A DNA stretch of 64,000 nt from Chrysomallon squamiferum. Taxonomy: Eukaryota; Mollusca; Gastropoda; Neomphalida; Peltospiridae. Location: contig CM022679.1 in assembly GCA_012295275.1 (NCBI GenBank), positions 18,054,342-18,118,341 of the forward strand, given 5' to 3'. Positions within the stretch are counted from its first letter, which is position 1; every line of letters starts with the position of its first letter. The notes beneath the pieces were generated by a model. It saw only the letters and a list, made by a program, of their open reading frames with translations. It searched no databases and had not been told where the DNA came from. This document shows, piece by piece, positions 49,001-64,000 of this stretch. A program made the position numbers and the translations under genes.

Positions 49001-52000
49001 ATGTTCAGAGCTATGTTAATAAAGCTGAGGCCACACCAGAGGCCAATGAGGTAAGAAACAGGAACAAATAATTTTCTTTTTTTTAAACAAACAATATAAC
49101 AATGAGGATTTTAGTTGTTGTTTTTTATTAAAAATATATAATATGTAATAATTTACTAAATCAAGAAAACAACTTACTCTTTCATCATTAATATTTTCAT
49201 TTTACTATCAAGAAAGATTTGTGTTCTTTTATGAATATAATATTTAATAATTATAATACTTGCTCTTTACTAAATGGAGAACAAAACTTACTCTTTCGTC
49301 ATTGTTTTCATTTTGCTTGTATAGAAAACTCTTTGGTCCGTTATGCATGGAATAGTTATTTAGAATAAAGTAAAATAACTTTGTGTTGTTATTGTAGCAT
49401 GCTAAGGATGGTGGTCTTTTGATACAGACTAAGCTGCGATGTGCAGCTGGACTTGCTGATTTAGCTACAAAAAAATACAAATCTGCAGCCAAATACTTTC
49501 TGCTTGCAAGCTTCGACCACTGTGATTTTCCAGAAGTATGTAAAATCTGCATTTATATCCAAATATAAACATATTCTTAATAAGAGATTAGTATGTTCAG
49601 AGCAGTTTACAGTTGTATTGTTTGTAAAGTTTTAAATTTTCATGTATAAGTCCTTTCATTTATAGTATTTTGTTTGAATATCAATATTCATGAGAATAAC
49701 AATTAAGAACAAGTGTTTTTCTGATACTTTAAAATTTCAGCTTTCCCCCAATTTTTTTTTTTTTTTAAAGTTGGAATAGACTAGTTTAGCAGTTAATTAA
49801 GAAATTAGTCATTTAGAAAGGATGACTTTCTGCAGCTGGTGAAAACAGACAGAATTGAAGAATTTAGTAATTGAAACAGAAAGTGCAAAGTTTTAAAATA
49901 AAATTAAAAAAAAAAATATTTTCATTTTTTATTTCTGAGTGGTAACTTCTGGATCAAACATCATGGTAAATATTTATGATACTTCTAAATTACACATCTG
50001 ATAAAATGCTGATAGCATGTTATATTTCATATGTAGCATAGCTTTCTGTAGGCCTGTGTCTAGTATGTATGAACCTTGCTAGTTCTAGGATGTTTTACTT
50101 AATTAAGAATTAACATGTACACATATATTTGTAGGATCTTGATTAATGCATTGCTATATTTCTGCCATGTTTTTGCCCATTATGATCCATATATGTAATC
50201 AGTTTGTGATACTTCTGTTGAATGGTACAAATTAGTTAAAATTTCAAGCATATTTGTTAATGTTATGGAGATATTAATATTTAGCCTGCTTAAAGTGTTG
50301 TATGATTACAACCACTCTTTCCAGCATAATGGATCAAAAAAAAATAAAGCCTTTTTACCTGATTGTTTTAACAAAATAATGTTTTGATATGCTGTTCAAT
50401 GATTGAACTGTAAAAAATAAATAGGTGTAATTTTGAAAAAAAAAAAAAAAAATAGAACAAAAAAGAGGATAAAATTCACCAAAATTTGAAACAGAAAACC
50501 ATCCTCTTGTTATTTGTTCTGTCATCAATCCCAAAATTGCCTTGTTTTGCATTACACAATTTATATCTAAAAAAGAAATACATATCCTCTAGATAATGAA
50601 TCTGCAATTTGTTTCATTATTTCCCATTTATTGAGGACTTGTCAATAATGTCGGAGGGAATGTGGACTCTAGTGTCAGTGAAACAGTTAACATTAAAAAA
50701 AAATGTTATAGCTTTGAAAGTTTATATATAGCAAGTATTTCATGTTTTCAGTCTAATATGGTGGATATCTCCATCAGACAAAGTCAGACATCACATCTCA
50801 TCAGTCGAGCATACACAATGAATGTGATGTATAGTTGTAGATTTCACGAGGTAAGATCTCCACCAAACACATCAGAGAACAGATGACAATTTACCACGTC
50901 CTTATTTTTTCAGACTATTATCTGACGAAAGGACGGCATTCAGAAAAGAAAAATGATGTGGTTCCAGTAATAGTTTGTTTTAAAAAGATATGTTCTCAGG
51001 GATTATAATTAAATATGTTATAGAAAAAAAAATTGCCATCAAATATTATTGGCGTTTTCTTAATAGAGAAATATGTGTAGTCCATGGACAGTATAAGGAA
51101 CAAACTGAAAGTGAATGGGTTTTTTTATGTCATACTGTTAGTTTACTCAGTTTCCACTGACAATTGGCCAAGTAACTAGAACCACACCATTTTTAATACA
51201 CATCTGGATTTGCTTTAATTGTAGTGTGAATACTGGTCCACACTTTATAGATATTGATTATGATGTGTTGTGTTTGTCAGCTTCTTTCAGCCAGTAATGT
51301 GGCAACCTATGGTGCTCTATGTGCTCTCGCATCCTTTGACCGGACTGAACTACAGAAAAATGTTATATCAAGCAGGTAATTTTTTTTTTTACTACATTCT
51401 CACACATATTTATTTTTGTCGACCAGGGTTAAACAATACTTTATTTCTTTTACATTATAGATTAAAAACTATTTGTCCTCTCTATTAAATTTTTCTTAAT
51501 TTTTAAATATCGTCGTTGTTTAATCTTAATTTTCTTATGTTAATGAAATTTGTTAAAACAACAAACATTAATGCAAATGTTAGCACATTGTGAAGACATC
51601 TTTCTATTTGACTTGTTTATTTTTCAGTTCTTTCAAGCAGTTTTTAGAACTTGAACCTCAGCTTAGAGATATTATTAACAAGTTTTATGAATCTAAGTAT
51701 GCTTCCTGTTTGAAGTTGTTAAATGAAATCAAGGTATGATTTTATAATTATGTATCCAAATATTATGATTTTTTTTTTAAGATTAACATTTTTATAATTA
51801 ACATTATTGTATCTAGTCCTTGGACCTTTTGTGACATCTTTTTGTATAATGTGATATATGTATATTAATCATATTTTAATCTCTATGTATTAATCATTAC
51901 ACTTAATGAATAGCTTCAAACAAATGAATGGTAAAACAATAATGAGCAAGAAACAAGAGAACAATATTAAGTTTCTAGTATTTTGGTTTCATTTGATGTG

Positions 52001-55000
52001 GTGTTTTTACACAGAAGAATGTAAGGTTATGTGTATCTATCTAAACTGTTATGTTTCATTAAGAAGATTTATGTTTGTTCCAGGGAGGTAAACACTACCA
52101 TGGTAAAAATAAATTTCAGATCTGGAGTTAATTTTTTATTTTTATTTATGTAATTTATATATTGTTTGTTTAATTCTGTGACTAAATGTTCTGTTAATGC
52201 ATAATGTTAAATAAAATAACAAAGTACAATTTCTTTCCAGGATAATCTTTTATTAGATATGTATCTAGCCCAGCACATTTCAACACTTTACATGCAAATT
52301 CGCAATCGAGCTTTGTGTCAGGTACAAAATGTAGTCTTTATTAAACTGGGTGTTCAGGGTCTTTTTTGGTAAAAAATAAATTATGTCTGAATGTAAAACA
52401 TGTTCTCAGTTACACCATATGGATAAAAATGTTTTAAGAATTTTAAAAATAAACTAAATACAAAATAATTTCTAATTTAGTTTATTTAGTTTATATATAT
52501 ATATATACTTAAAATTTACTTAATAAAGAAGTTACCTATAACCGAATTTCTTTTTGTTTTAAAAAAACAAGTTGTGTGTGTGTGTGTGGCATTTTCACAA
52601 ATTGAGTCAGCTATCAAATTAACATTTTGAGTAATTCTGTTTTTCATGGAACAAATGCTGCATCTATTGGTTTTGAGATTCTTTACCTATCCATTTATCA
52701 ATTTCCATGGTTGGTAGTGTCTAAATAATGTTTTTACCTGCATTATTAAGTGATTTCTGTAACAGGGTGAAAATATATTCAGTAAACTGCTTTGAAAACA
52801 TGCCAAAAAAAAGCAGGTTTGCGTGCTTTCTGTATGAGTAATTTTTAGATAATCCCTAACAAACTAGGCATCTGTTTTCACAGCATGGCAGCTGAGCTAG
52901 ATAAGAGAAAAAGAAATGAACAATAATGTTGAAAGTGATCATGAACTGTTTGACTGTTTTTTTGAGGATTTGACAGTGAGTTAGATGATGATGAAAACAT
53001 TAAACAAACTGTGAAACTGAAGAAATTGACCATTTCAAGTTATGGGAAAATTACTTCCAAACTGTAATAGAAGTTAAAACAGAATACACCTGTTACAACA
53101 CAGGGAACATGATATGGTTCTTTGATCTTCCATTATTAACTGTACCAAGGTTGTGGAAAAAAGAAATAAGTAAAAATATATCAATTAGTTAAAATAATAG
53201 TTTGTTTTTATTATTGCTTAAAACAGAAAACAATATTCATTTAAAATTTACTGTTTCTGTTCTGTGATAAAACAGTGATTCCCAGCCTTAAATGTGTGCA
53301 TATTTATCTAAGTAGATGTTGTGCTAAGGTATGACATTTTAGTTTTTCCTGTTCTTAGCAAAGTAATTAATTTTATTCTTGATATTTACTTACATTTTGT
53401 GTCTGTGCCATTCTCAAGGAAAAGGCATTAACTGGTATATGTTTAAGTGAGATGCGTCATGTAAAGCAAAGAATAGTGGAAGTGCAGGTTTTTGACTTCT
53501 TTATGATGGTAGTAACTACAAAATAATTAAATCATTTGTATTTCTTTTCTAATAAAGATACTGCATTCATATTAGCAGAATATCATAACTATGTTGATAT
53601 CTTTAAGTTGGCCAAATTTGATCAAGATCTCTCCATAATAAATAAGGTAAAAACCACAAAATAAGCTGAATAGTTTGAATGCCAATTTCTGCATTTTACA
53701 GTTTCTACACACAGTCAGATAATCATGCCATTTCTCCCATTAGAATTGATGGATCTTCAATTTCCATTATGATGTATCATAAGAACACAGTAATCTTACT
53801 CTTTCAAGTGGTATTAATAACACGTTTTTGAATTTTTCCAACAAGTGACTCGTTTTGTGAGAATCTGATATATATATATATATATATACAAAGTTTGAAA
53901 TCAACTTTCATTACCTTTGACCCAAGTTCCCTATTTTAAATACATTTCTGTTTTCTTTTCAGTATTTCAGTCCATATCTGTCAGCAGACATGAGAAAAAT
54001 GGCACAAGCTTTCAATACAACAGTGTTGGCATTAGAAGATGAATTAATGCAGCTGATTTTAGAGGGCCAGATCAATGCAAGAATTGACTCCCATAACAAA
54101 GTACATATTTTTATAAAATGGTAGAAAGTAAATTTAATTTACAGTGTTGGACCCTTTCCTAACTCTTGTATAGTGTGGCTATTATTAACTTACAAAATCT
54201 TTTCATTATTATTACATTTAAACAAAATATTGTTAAATTTTATTACATTTAGTAACCTGTTATAAACAAAATGTTTTGAACCATTTTGATAAAGATTTTT
54301 GAATGATACTTTTTGTTCTTTGTATTCACCTGACAATTTATTACAGATCCTGTATGCTAAAGATATTGATCAAAGGAGCACAACTTTTGAAAAAGCAATT
54401 AGTATGGGGAAAGAATATCAGAGGAGAACAAAGGTTAGAATAAAAAACAAAAAATCTGAATAAATATTTTAATGGTTTATATTAAAAGTAGTTAAATTGA
54501 ATTATTTTTATTCCAGTTTAAAGTATAAATCTGTTATTCAATTTTTGTATGTACCATAACACTATCTATATTGAAAACATTAATGTTCATTTGCATTTAG
54601 AATTATATCTAATTAAATAACAGCTTGTAAACAGCATTCTGTATTAAGAACATTTATATTTATCATATTTAATCATTACATTTCTGATACCTTTTCAGGC
54701 ACTAATTTTGAGATCTGCTGTGTTAAAGAATCAAATACATGTCAAGGTTTGTAATACTGCGAGGTTTCACACTAACATCAGTTTGTATGGTTATTTGAAT
54801 GGCTCTCCTTTTTTGTTATCTAAAAAAAAAAAAAATATGCAGTTACATAACAATATTCAGAATTCTTTATCATTTTATTTTTATTATTATTGTATTTTCA
54901 AATTGAAGTATATCATATATTTTTGTATGAATCTGTATATTGTGCATTTTCTTATAGAGTCCACCCCGAGAAGGAGGTACTGGAGGGGAAATGTCCATTG

Positions 55001-55032
55001 CCCCAGGAAATGCAAGCTCTGCACGAAATTAA
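46023..55032 (+). CDS. GPS1: COP9 signalosome complex subunit 1 (CSN1/GPS1)
   Basis: Complete gene of 14 coding exons, 1455 nt, 484 residues (human about 491). CSN1 is a scaffold PCI subunit of the COP9 signalosome, which removes NEDD8 from cullins in the nucleus and cytoplasm. The start [11 protein letters not shown] resembles human MPLPVQVFNLQ. Then come [28 protein letters not shown], a helical-repeat body ([31 protein letters not shown]), the segment [24 protein letters not shown], and the PCI winged helix (about 300-440: [73 protein letters not shown]). The C-terminal tail (VKSPPREG) matches the family. All frames join without breaks. There is no hint of a paralogue or truncation. Confidence 0.97.
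46743..46835 (+). CDS. GPS1: CSN1 exon 2
   Basis: 93 nt, residues 12-42. Encodes [18 protein letters not shown] then [13 protein letters not shown], an acidic N-terminal segment. Acceptor TTTGTAG, donor GTAAGC. Confidence 0.93.
47322..47506 (+). CDS. GPS1: CSN1 exon 3
   Basis: 185 nt, residues 43-103. Encodes [33 protein letters not shown] and [12 protein letters not shown]. Two donors overlap at the end (GTGTAT, GTATGT); only GTATGT at 47507 keeps the frame into exon 4. Confidence 0.93.
47818..47979 (+). CDS. GPS1: CSN1 exon 4
   Basis: 162 nt, residues 104-157. Encodes [18 protein letters not shown], then [18 protein letters not shown] and [14 protein letters not shown]. The acceptor GCATAAG is weak, but the alternative TCTAG nine bases later breaks the frame. 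Confidence 0.88.
48608..48743 (+). CDS. GPS1: CSN1 exon 5
   Basis: 136 nt, residues 158-203. Encodes [18 protein letters not shown] and [12 protein letters not shown], almost identical to human CSN1. Confidence 0.96.
48973..49050 (+). CDS. GPS1: CSN1 exon 6
   Basis: 78 nt, residues 204-229, phase 0. Encodes [18 protein letters not shown] then EATPEANE. Confidence 0.95.
49398..49535 (+). CDS. GPS1: CSN1 exon 7
   Basis: 138 nt, residues 230-275. Encodes [18 protein letters not shown] and [15 protein letters not shown] long antisense open frame over it is a shadow. Confidence 0.95.
51281..51375 (+). CDS. GPS1: CSN1 exon 8
   Basis: 95 nt, residues 276-306. Encodes [18 protein letters not shown] then [13 protein letters not shown]; human has [20 protein letters not shown]. 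Confidence 0.96.
51628..51733 (+). CDS. GPS1: CSN1 exon 9 (PCI)
   Basis: 106 nt, residues 307-342. Encodes [18 protein letters not shown] then [17 protein letters not shown]. Confidence 0.96.
52241..52321 (+). CDS. GPS1: CSN1 exon 10 (PCI)
   Basis: 81 nt, residues 343-369. Encodes [18 protein letters not shown] then QIRNRALCQ. Confidence 0.96.
52322..53962 (+). other. CSN1 intron 10
   Basis: 1.6-kb intron. The block 52880-53150 is less AT-rich and includes broken frames with acidic Asp/Glu stretches ([15 protein letters not shown]) reminiscent of transposase N-termini, but the match is too weak to name. TA repeats lie at 53869-53889. Confidence 0.35.
53963..54100 (+). CDS. GPS1: CSN1 exon 11 (PCI winged helix)
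   Basis: 138 nt, residues 370-415. Encodes [35 protein letters not shown] and [11 protein letters not shown]. Confidence 0.96.
54347..54433 (+). CDS. GPS1: CSN1 exon 12
   Basis: 87 nt, residues 416-444. Encodes [18 protein letters not shown] then [11 protein letters not shown]. Confidence 0.96.
54699..54746 (+). CDS. GPS1: CSN1 exon 13
   Basis: 48 nt, [16 protein letters not shown], residues 445-460. An open frame runs on through the intron to 55073, but the GTTTGT donor and the conserved VK-SPPREG junction set the end. Confidence 0.94.
54958..55032 (+). CDS. GPS1: CSN1 exon 14 (stop)
   Basis: 75 nt including TAA, residues 461-484. Encodes [18 protein letters not shown] then ASSARN. The human tail starts SPPREGSQGELTPANSQ, so the Ser/Gly/Asn-rich tail is conserved in kind. 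Confidence 0.95.
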   Translation, partial: SPPREGGTGGEMSIAPGNASSARN

Positions 55033-55795
55033 TATTTGGTTTTTGCATTTTGCCCAAAACTGTGTATAGCTAATGTAACAAATGCTCACTGTACCCAGGC
55101 ATAAAATGTCTGCCTTTATGTTTCCTTTACCAGCAGAAAAAGACTCCCTGCAGATTGCTGTGTTGAAGAGTTGAATTCAGAATCGATATTATCAGTGGTT
55201 TTATACAAAATTGAAAGAAAAACTGCCAGAGTGATGTTTTTGTGGCAGGACAGTTTGTTATCAATATTTCTGTTGTATGAAAAAGACCAATCTGAATGAA
55301 AGTCAGCAGGATTTTTTGTTTGTTTGTTTTTACTTTCAAAATGGGCTTCATCTGCTATATTGTTACTAAATGTAATTAGCAGTTAAAATAGCTTTGAACT
55401 CTTGGTTTTCATTCCCTGCTGTTGATTGTTGTGTATTATTTCATTGCACCAGTATACTTGAGCACTTGATAATTCCTGTGAATTTTGCAATATGTAAATA
55501 TTCAAAATGTTGAAAGTGATAGGCACGGATTAGCTTTTTTCAAGTTATAATTTGTGAAACTTGTGAATAATGTTATGAATTATATTTAATTTTCTAAACT
55601 TATCTATTGAAGTCCAGTTTTAACATTCAGATACTGTTGATTGTTAGAGCTAAAAGGCTTAATATTATTAATTTCAACCAGAGTACTCATTAACAGTTTG
55701 AGATCTATGATGAGAAGAACTTCAAGATATAAAAATAAATAGTGTAATAATTTCTAACTTCTTCAATGTTAATAAAATAGCCTCTAACAAAGGGT
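55033..55795 (+). other. CSN1 3' UTR
   Basis: AATAAA at 55771-55776 is followed within 25 bases by the GT/T-rich tract GGGTTGTTTGGTTTTATTG, a good poly(A) signal arrangement. This gives a 3' UTR of roughly 760 nt. Later signals cannot be excluded. Confidence 0.5.
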
Positions 55796-58700
55796 TGTTT
55801 GGTTTTATTGCACAAAGTAATATGTGAGAGAGGAAGAAAAAAGAGGACATTTAATTTAATTGTTGAGATTGTGGCTCAACAATTATGTAAAGATGTAATG
55901 AGTTAAGACCGCGAAATATTTTTCAACTTGCAAGTCGGGTTTGGGGTCTTTAATTTTTTATTTTAATTTCTTTTTAAATTCAGAACTGTTGTCAATTGTT
56001 TGATGTAAAGATTAATACATTTTAGATCTTGTGTGTTTGTGTCTTGATTATTTAACCCAGTGCAACAGAACTTTCATGAAATATATGACATCATTTTATA
56101 TAGTGCAAAAAACTATACAGTAGATATTCATGCCAGTGTATCCTAGTAAAGAATTTGGTGGTCAAGTTGTATTGTTTTAAATCTAGTCTTACATTAGTTA
56201 TTTCAGACAAATAAAATAAGCCAAATTATCAATAAATATTTAAATGTTTTTTTTTTTTAGTTAAAAAACATTTCTGTAGGTGCACATTTTTTTTGTCAGC
56301 AAATAGAATCTTATGTGATCTTTTCAATCTGATCTTTATTATGGGATGCAGTTCTACTAAACTTTTAAAAATTAGACAATTCATGCTGGAAAAAAAAAAT
56401 GATTTAATATTAAAAAAACCTAAAAACATGGCTGTCACTCAAATATTTTCATTGCATTCTTTCTTGATTTAGTTTCTTTACCATCAGTTTGGCCATATGT
56501 ACATGAAAAACATTTAATATTTTGAAAATTATATTAGACCCTTGATTTGGCTACTGCACATTTTCTTCATTAGAAATATTGAAATTTTTATAAAGATAAA
56601 ACAGAAATTTATGTTCCATGTCTGAATATTGTAAATACTGTATTTTGTCACTAATTTCTTTGCATTCATACAAAAAAGGGTCCCTGTCAAATAAGCTTTC
56701 AGTATTTTAGCAATTTGTTAACACTTTTTATCGATAAGACTGTAATAGGTAACAACAGGATATCTTCAAGTTAATCATATGAGATTATTTTATTTAGAAA
56801 AACACAATTGTGAAAGAAATCATTAGTAGACGTTTTAGTACATGTTAATTGCTACATGCAGAGGTGAGGGTATTTTTCATTAAATTATAAAGACCAAATT
56901 TTTATTTTCAGTGTTTATTATTTTTATATTTTAATAAACTGAGATTGTAACATAAAAACTGGAACTACCAATTAGTCCATTATTTTTCATATAATATATT
57001 ATAATTTCACAGTATGTTTGAAATGAGATACTGTAAATGTTATTCAGAAAATGATAATCAGGCAACTAAAACCAAATAATTTTATAAACAGCATATCTCA
57101 CAGAAAGATTTGATGTTCCTTTATAATCAAGCCATATTAACAGGTTTACGCTGTTTAGTTTTTTTCATTTATTCTGTTAAGTAATGATATCACAGTTTGA
57201 TGTTTTAACTAATCAGATACTGATAACAAATTTCAAAACAGATTTTATATCTAACTTCTGTTTTCAGGTGCAACATTAATAAGTATATTGTATGGATTTA
57301 TTTGACCTTTAATGTGGGAGATAGTTCCAAGTGAATATAACAACAGTCTTTATAAGAATGCACTAAATTTAAGTAATACGGGCCATCCATGAAATGTGTT
57401 TTGAAAAGGAGTGTACCCTGAGTATCATGCTGTGGAAAACAGCTCAGATGGACATTTGGATGGGTATCATGGGTTCCCTACCAGAGAAAGGTCTGTATAA
57501 TCTTTGCTAATCCATAATTACTAGGATTTAAAAGTCTGAAAGTACTCCATACAGAAAACACCGGTAAATGTTTTGACAATGGTTGTATTCTGCTTGGTGG
57601 GAATAATTACAAAATGACTTTGCAGACATAAATATGGTAAAACACATCAATGGCCATACTTCAAACTATGGATGGATTAGTTTCATGTGAATGAAACTGT
57701 TCTATCAATGCAGTTTCAAACATGATCACTGCAAGATTATTATATATGACAGTTTAAAATAACATGCTACCGTTGTTAAATAACAGTTTTACATCCCCAA
57801 AAAAATATTAGATTATCTAACAGTGAATCACACACATCAGTAAACACCTGTCATTTGTTAGTTCTGTTTTGATCATATACGTGTCAGGTACTCATCATAG
57901 AATATGTTGTGAATAATTAGTTTTAGTGTGAATGTTGCTAGATGTCACATCTCCAAATATATTTATTGACTTTCTTTGTGTAACTATTATTTGAATTAAA
58001 ATAAAATTAGTGGTTTTAGTAATTAAAACTGAAGTAGGAGCTAGAGACTGAATTTTCAAGTATTGATTGAAGTTAACTTCCACGACCTACCCTTCCTGAA
58101 ATTCAAAAAAGATGAAACTATTATAGTTGCTATCATAATCCATTTTAGCAGTAAAAAGCAAAAGAAACTTCTTTATTTTTAAGTGAACTGGATCACTCAA
58201 ATATCTTTAACAAGTTAATTGATTGTAACAGCGCAATGAATTCTCTTATTTTTTATAAGAATTTACTTAATAGTATAGGGCACATTGGACCTATGGACCA
58301 CCCATCATAACTTTCATACAGCTGCAGCTATTCATTTTACTTCTCTAAAGAAATGTCTATGGAAAGGCATGTCATAAAAAGACTGCATGTGGTTGAGATC
58401 AAGGATAAAAATTCTATATTATGTAATTTTAGGGGTCTAAATTTTTCTTTGTGATTTCCACACATTGTCACTACATCTTATTTAAGAGATCCAATAAACC
58501 TAGTTGTGTCATCATATTCAACATTGTATCTTAGATAATTACCAATAACTTCTTCTGTATTAACTCTTCTGTTATGAATATTATCCATAGAAAGTTGCAG
58601 TGGTCTAAGGTTCCCCAAATATTTTACTGAAGCATCATCTATATGATGTGTTAAATAAATTTAATTTGCACAAAAACCTTTTGGCAGAATATATCAATGG

Positions 58701-59126
58701 TGCTAGTTATCTTAAATAATATCCAGTTATTCACAATAAAGACAGTTTTAATGGTACCATTCATTTCTACACAACAGTGAACACACCTGTGTATGTGTAT
58801 TAATTTTAATTTCAAATCAAGATGGTGTGAAGTACATGCACTGCCATAAGCATTTAAAATGTCATGTTTTTCAAAATAGGGAAACAAATTCATTGAACAA
58901 CTCATGATCAAACACACAATTTAGAGTTTTAAATATATATTTAATACCAAATGCCAGTTGGGCTTTTATTCAAAATGAATATTGCTTTAATTCATATAAT
59001 TATATATGCACAATTTCATTTGATAATGTGAATTTAAGGCAACTGTAGAGGCAAAATAAATATCAACATCCCGATATTGATCATCTTGTATAAATCAGTT
59101 AATCTGTGTATCATTGTACTATTAAT
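55796..59126. other. Intergenic region between convergent CSN1 and ADK
   Basis: 3.3 kb, AT-rich, no gene recognised. The minus-strand stretch 58440-58920 keeps fairly long open frames, including one of 88 codons at 58651-58917 with many Cys/His; I recognise no family and treat it as a possible degraded transposon frame. Confidence 0.4.
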
Positions 59127-59132
59127 TTTATT
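59127..59132 (-). terminator. Candidate ADK poly(A) signal
   Basis: AATAAA on the minus strand, 143 bases past the ADK stop codon. The choice of this signal is inferred. Confidence 0.4.
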
Positions 59133-59274
59133 GTAAATCACATTTTTTTTCGTGGCCTGCTTACAGCAAAATGTTCATAAGACTGTTCCAAATAAAAACA
59201 ATTTAAATCATTTAAATGAGTTCTGACTAAATAGTAGGTACTTAAATTAAAAATCTGGTGACAGTGAAGTTATA

Positions 59275-63251
<3,977 letters not shown>

Positions 63252-64000
63252 CTGAAAAAGAATGTAAATATGTCAATAACCATTTATCTTCAGAAAGAAT
63301 TAAAATATGTTTTTTTTTTTTTGTTATTACTAAACATTTTGACATTAATTTTTTTTATATCTTTTCTATAAAATTGATTTCAAAAAAATGTTTAGGAATA
63401 TATAGATATGATGATTATATCATTATAGATTATTTAACATTTCTGGCTTAAATTTTTATTACCAATTTATTATTAAAACATTGTCACATAACTATTATTT
63501 AAACCCATCTCTGAATCTGAAAAGAAATAATCCTTTTTTAATTATATCAACTATAGCTGTCAACAGGACTTCACTTTGTTTACTTTTATCAAAAACAAAA
63601 AAAAAGTGTTTGTTCTGGAATCACCACATTTATATTCCTATGACAATGTTTTGTTCATCACTATGAGCAGTCAAAATATGGGGTTTCAATAAGCTTCGTC
63701 AACATGTAAAGCACCTATGGTAAATTATCACCTTTCTCTCATTAAATGTCCATTGAGAATAATATGTGCACTTTTGTTATTTATCATCTGTTTATATGTA
63801 TATGAAGTATCATATGCTAAATTTAAATCATTTAATTGTTTATCATTTACTTTGGACTTTCTTTCCAGTATATTTTATACAAAATAATATTATCCTGGGA
63901 AGATCTGAAATAAGATTATAAATTTACTTATCCATAGCCTAAGAAAATCAAGTAAATTATTAAAATATTTACTCCAGTTACATAAGCAACACAACTTCAG
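63252..64000 (-). other. ADK intron at the window edge
   Basis: AT-rich, no exon recognised. The expected upstream exon (conserved GGSTQNSI motif) is not here, so it lies outside the window. Confidence 0.6.

Noticed and set aside
52880..53150. Possible piggyBac-like transposase N-terminus in CSN1 intron 10
   Set aside because: Only a short acidic patch resembles it; stops in all frames and no catalytic region.
54708..55073. 121-codon frame across CSN1 exons 13-14
   Set aside because: It reads through an intron in the wrong frame for exon 14; conserved VK-SPPREG junction proves splicing.
63961..64000. Possible ADK exon at the right edge
   Set aside because: Sequence does not match the expected GGSTQNSI exon and has stops; treated as intron.

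Overview
The window is animal nuclear DNA: AT-rich, intron-dense, with GT-AG introns, long microsatellites and many degraded mobile elements. It holds four conserved animal genes, three on the plus strand and one on the minus strand. Protein similarity is recognised by eye from memory of the families. The repeat style and intron sizes suggest a lophotrochozoan, probably a mollusc and perhaps a cephalopod; this is inference and no single marker proves it.

Layout. (1) 1063-14150 (+): the 3' part of CaMKII, with the regulatory-to-hub linker, two in-frame cassette exons (18 and 72 nt) and the complete association (hub) domain; the kinase domain lies left of the window. The 7.2-kb intron before the 18-nt exon is a patchwork of inverted repeats and small TIR elements. 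(2) 14151-23476: no coding exon found; CaMKII 3' UTR of unknown length plus intergenic DNA, with a large foldback element (two ~300-bp arms) at 21052-22149. (3) 23477-42782 (+): a complete 17-exon GGA clathrin adaptor gene (VHS-GAT-hinge-GAE, 697 codons before the stop), whose introns hold a 137-bp tandem duplication, a Jockey-like LINE remnant, a 74-nt near-perfect hairpin and a minus-strand Ty3/gypsy-type remnant. (4) 46023-55032 (+): a complete 14-exon COP9 signalosome subunit 1 gene (CSN1/GPS1, 484 codons). (5) 59275-63251 (-): the last seven exons of adenosine kinase (ADK), whose 5' exons lie beyond the right edge; one intron carries a broken FLYWCH zinc-finger sequence of transposon type.

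The four genes act in unrelated processes (calcium signalling, TGN-to-endosome sorting, cullin deneddylation, adenosine salvage) and look like ordinary neighbours, not a functional cluster. Exon phases were checked by arithmetic: GGA sums to 2094 nt, CSN1 to 1455 nt and the visible ADK part to 810 nt, all multiples of three with continuous frames. I saw no clearly new gene system. The most notable structures are the nested inverted repeats inside CaMKII and downstream of it, which could form long double-stranded RNA if transcribed.
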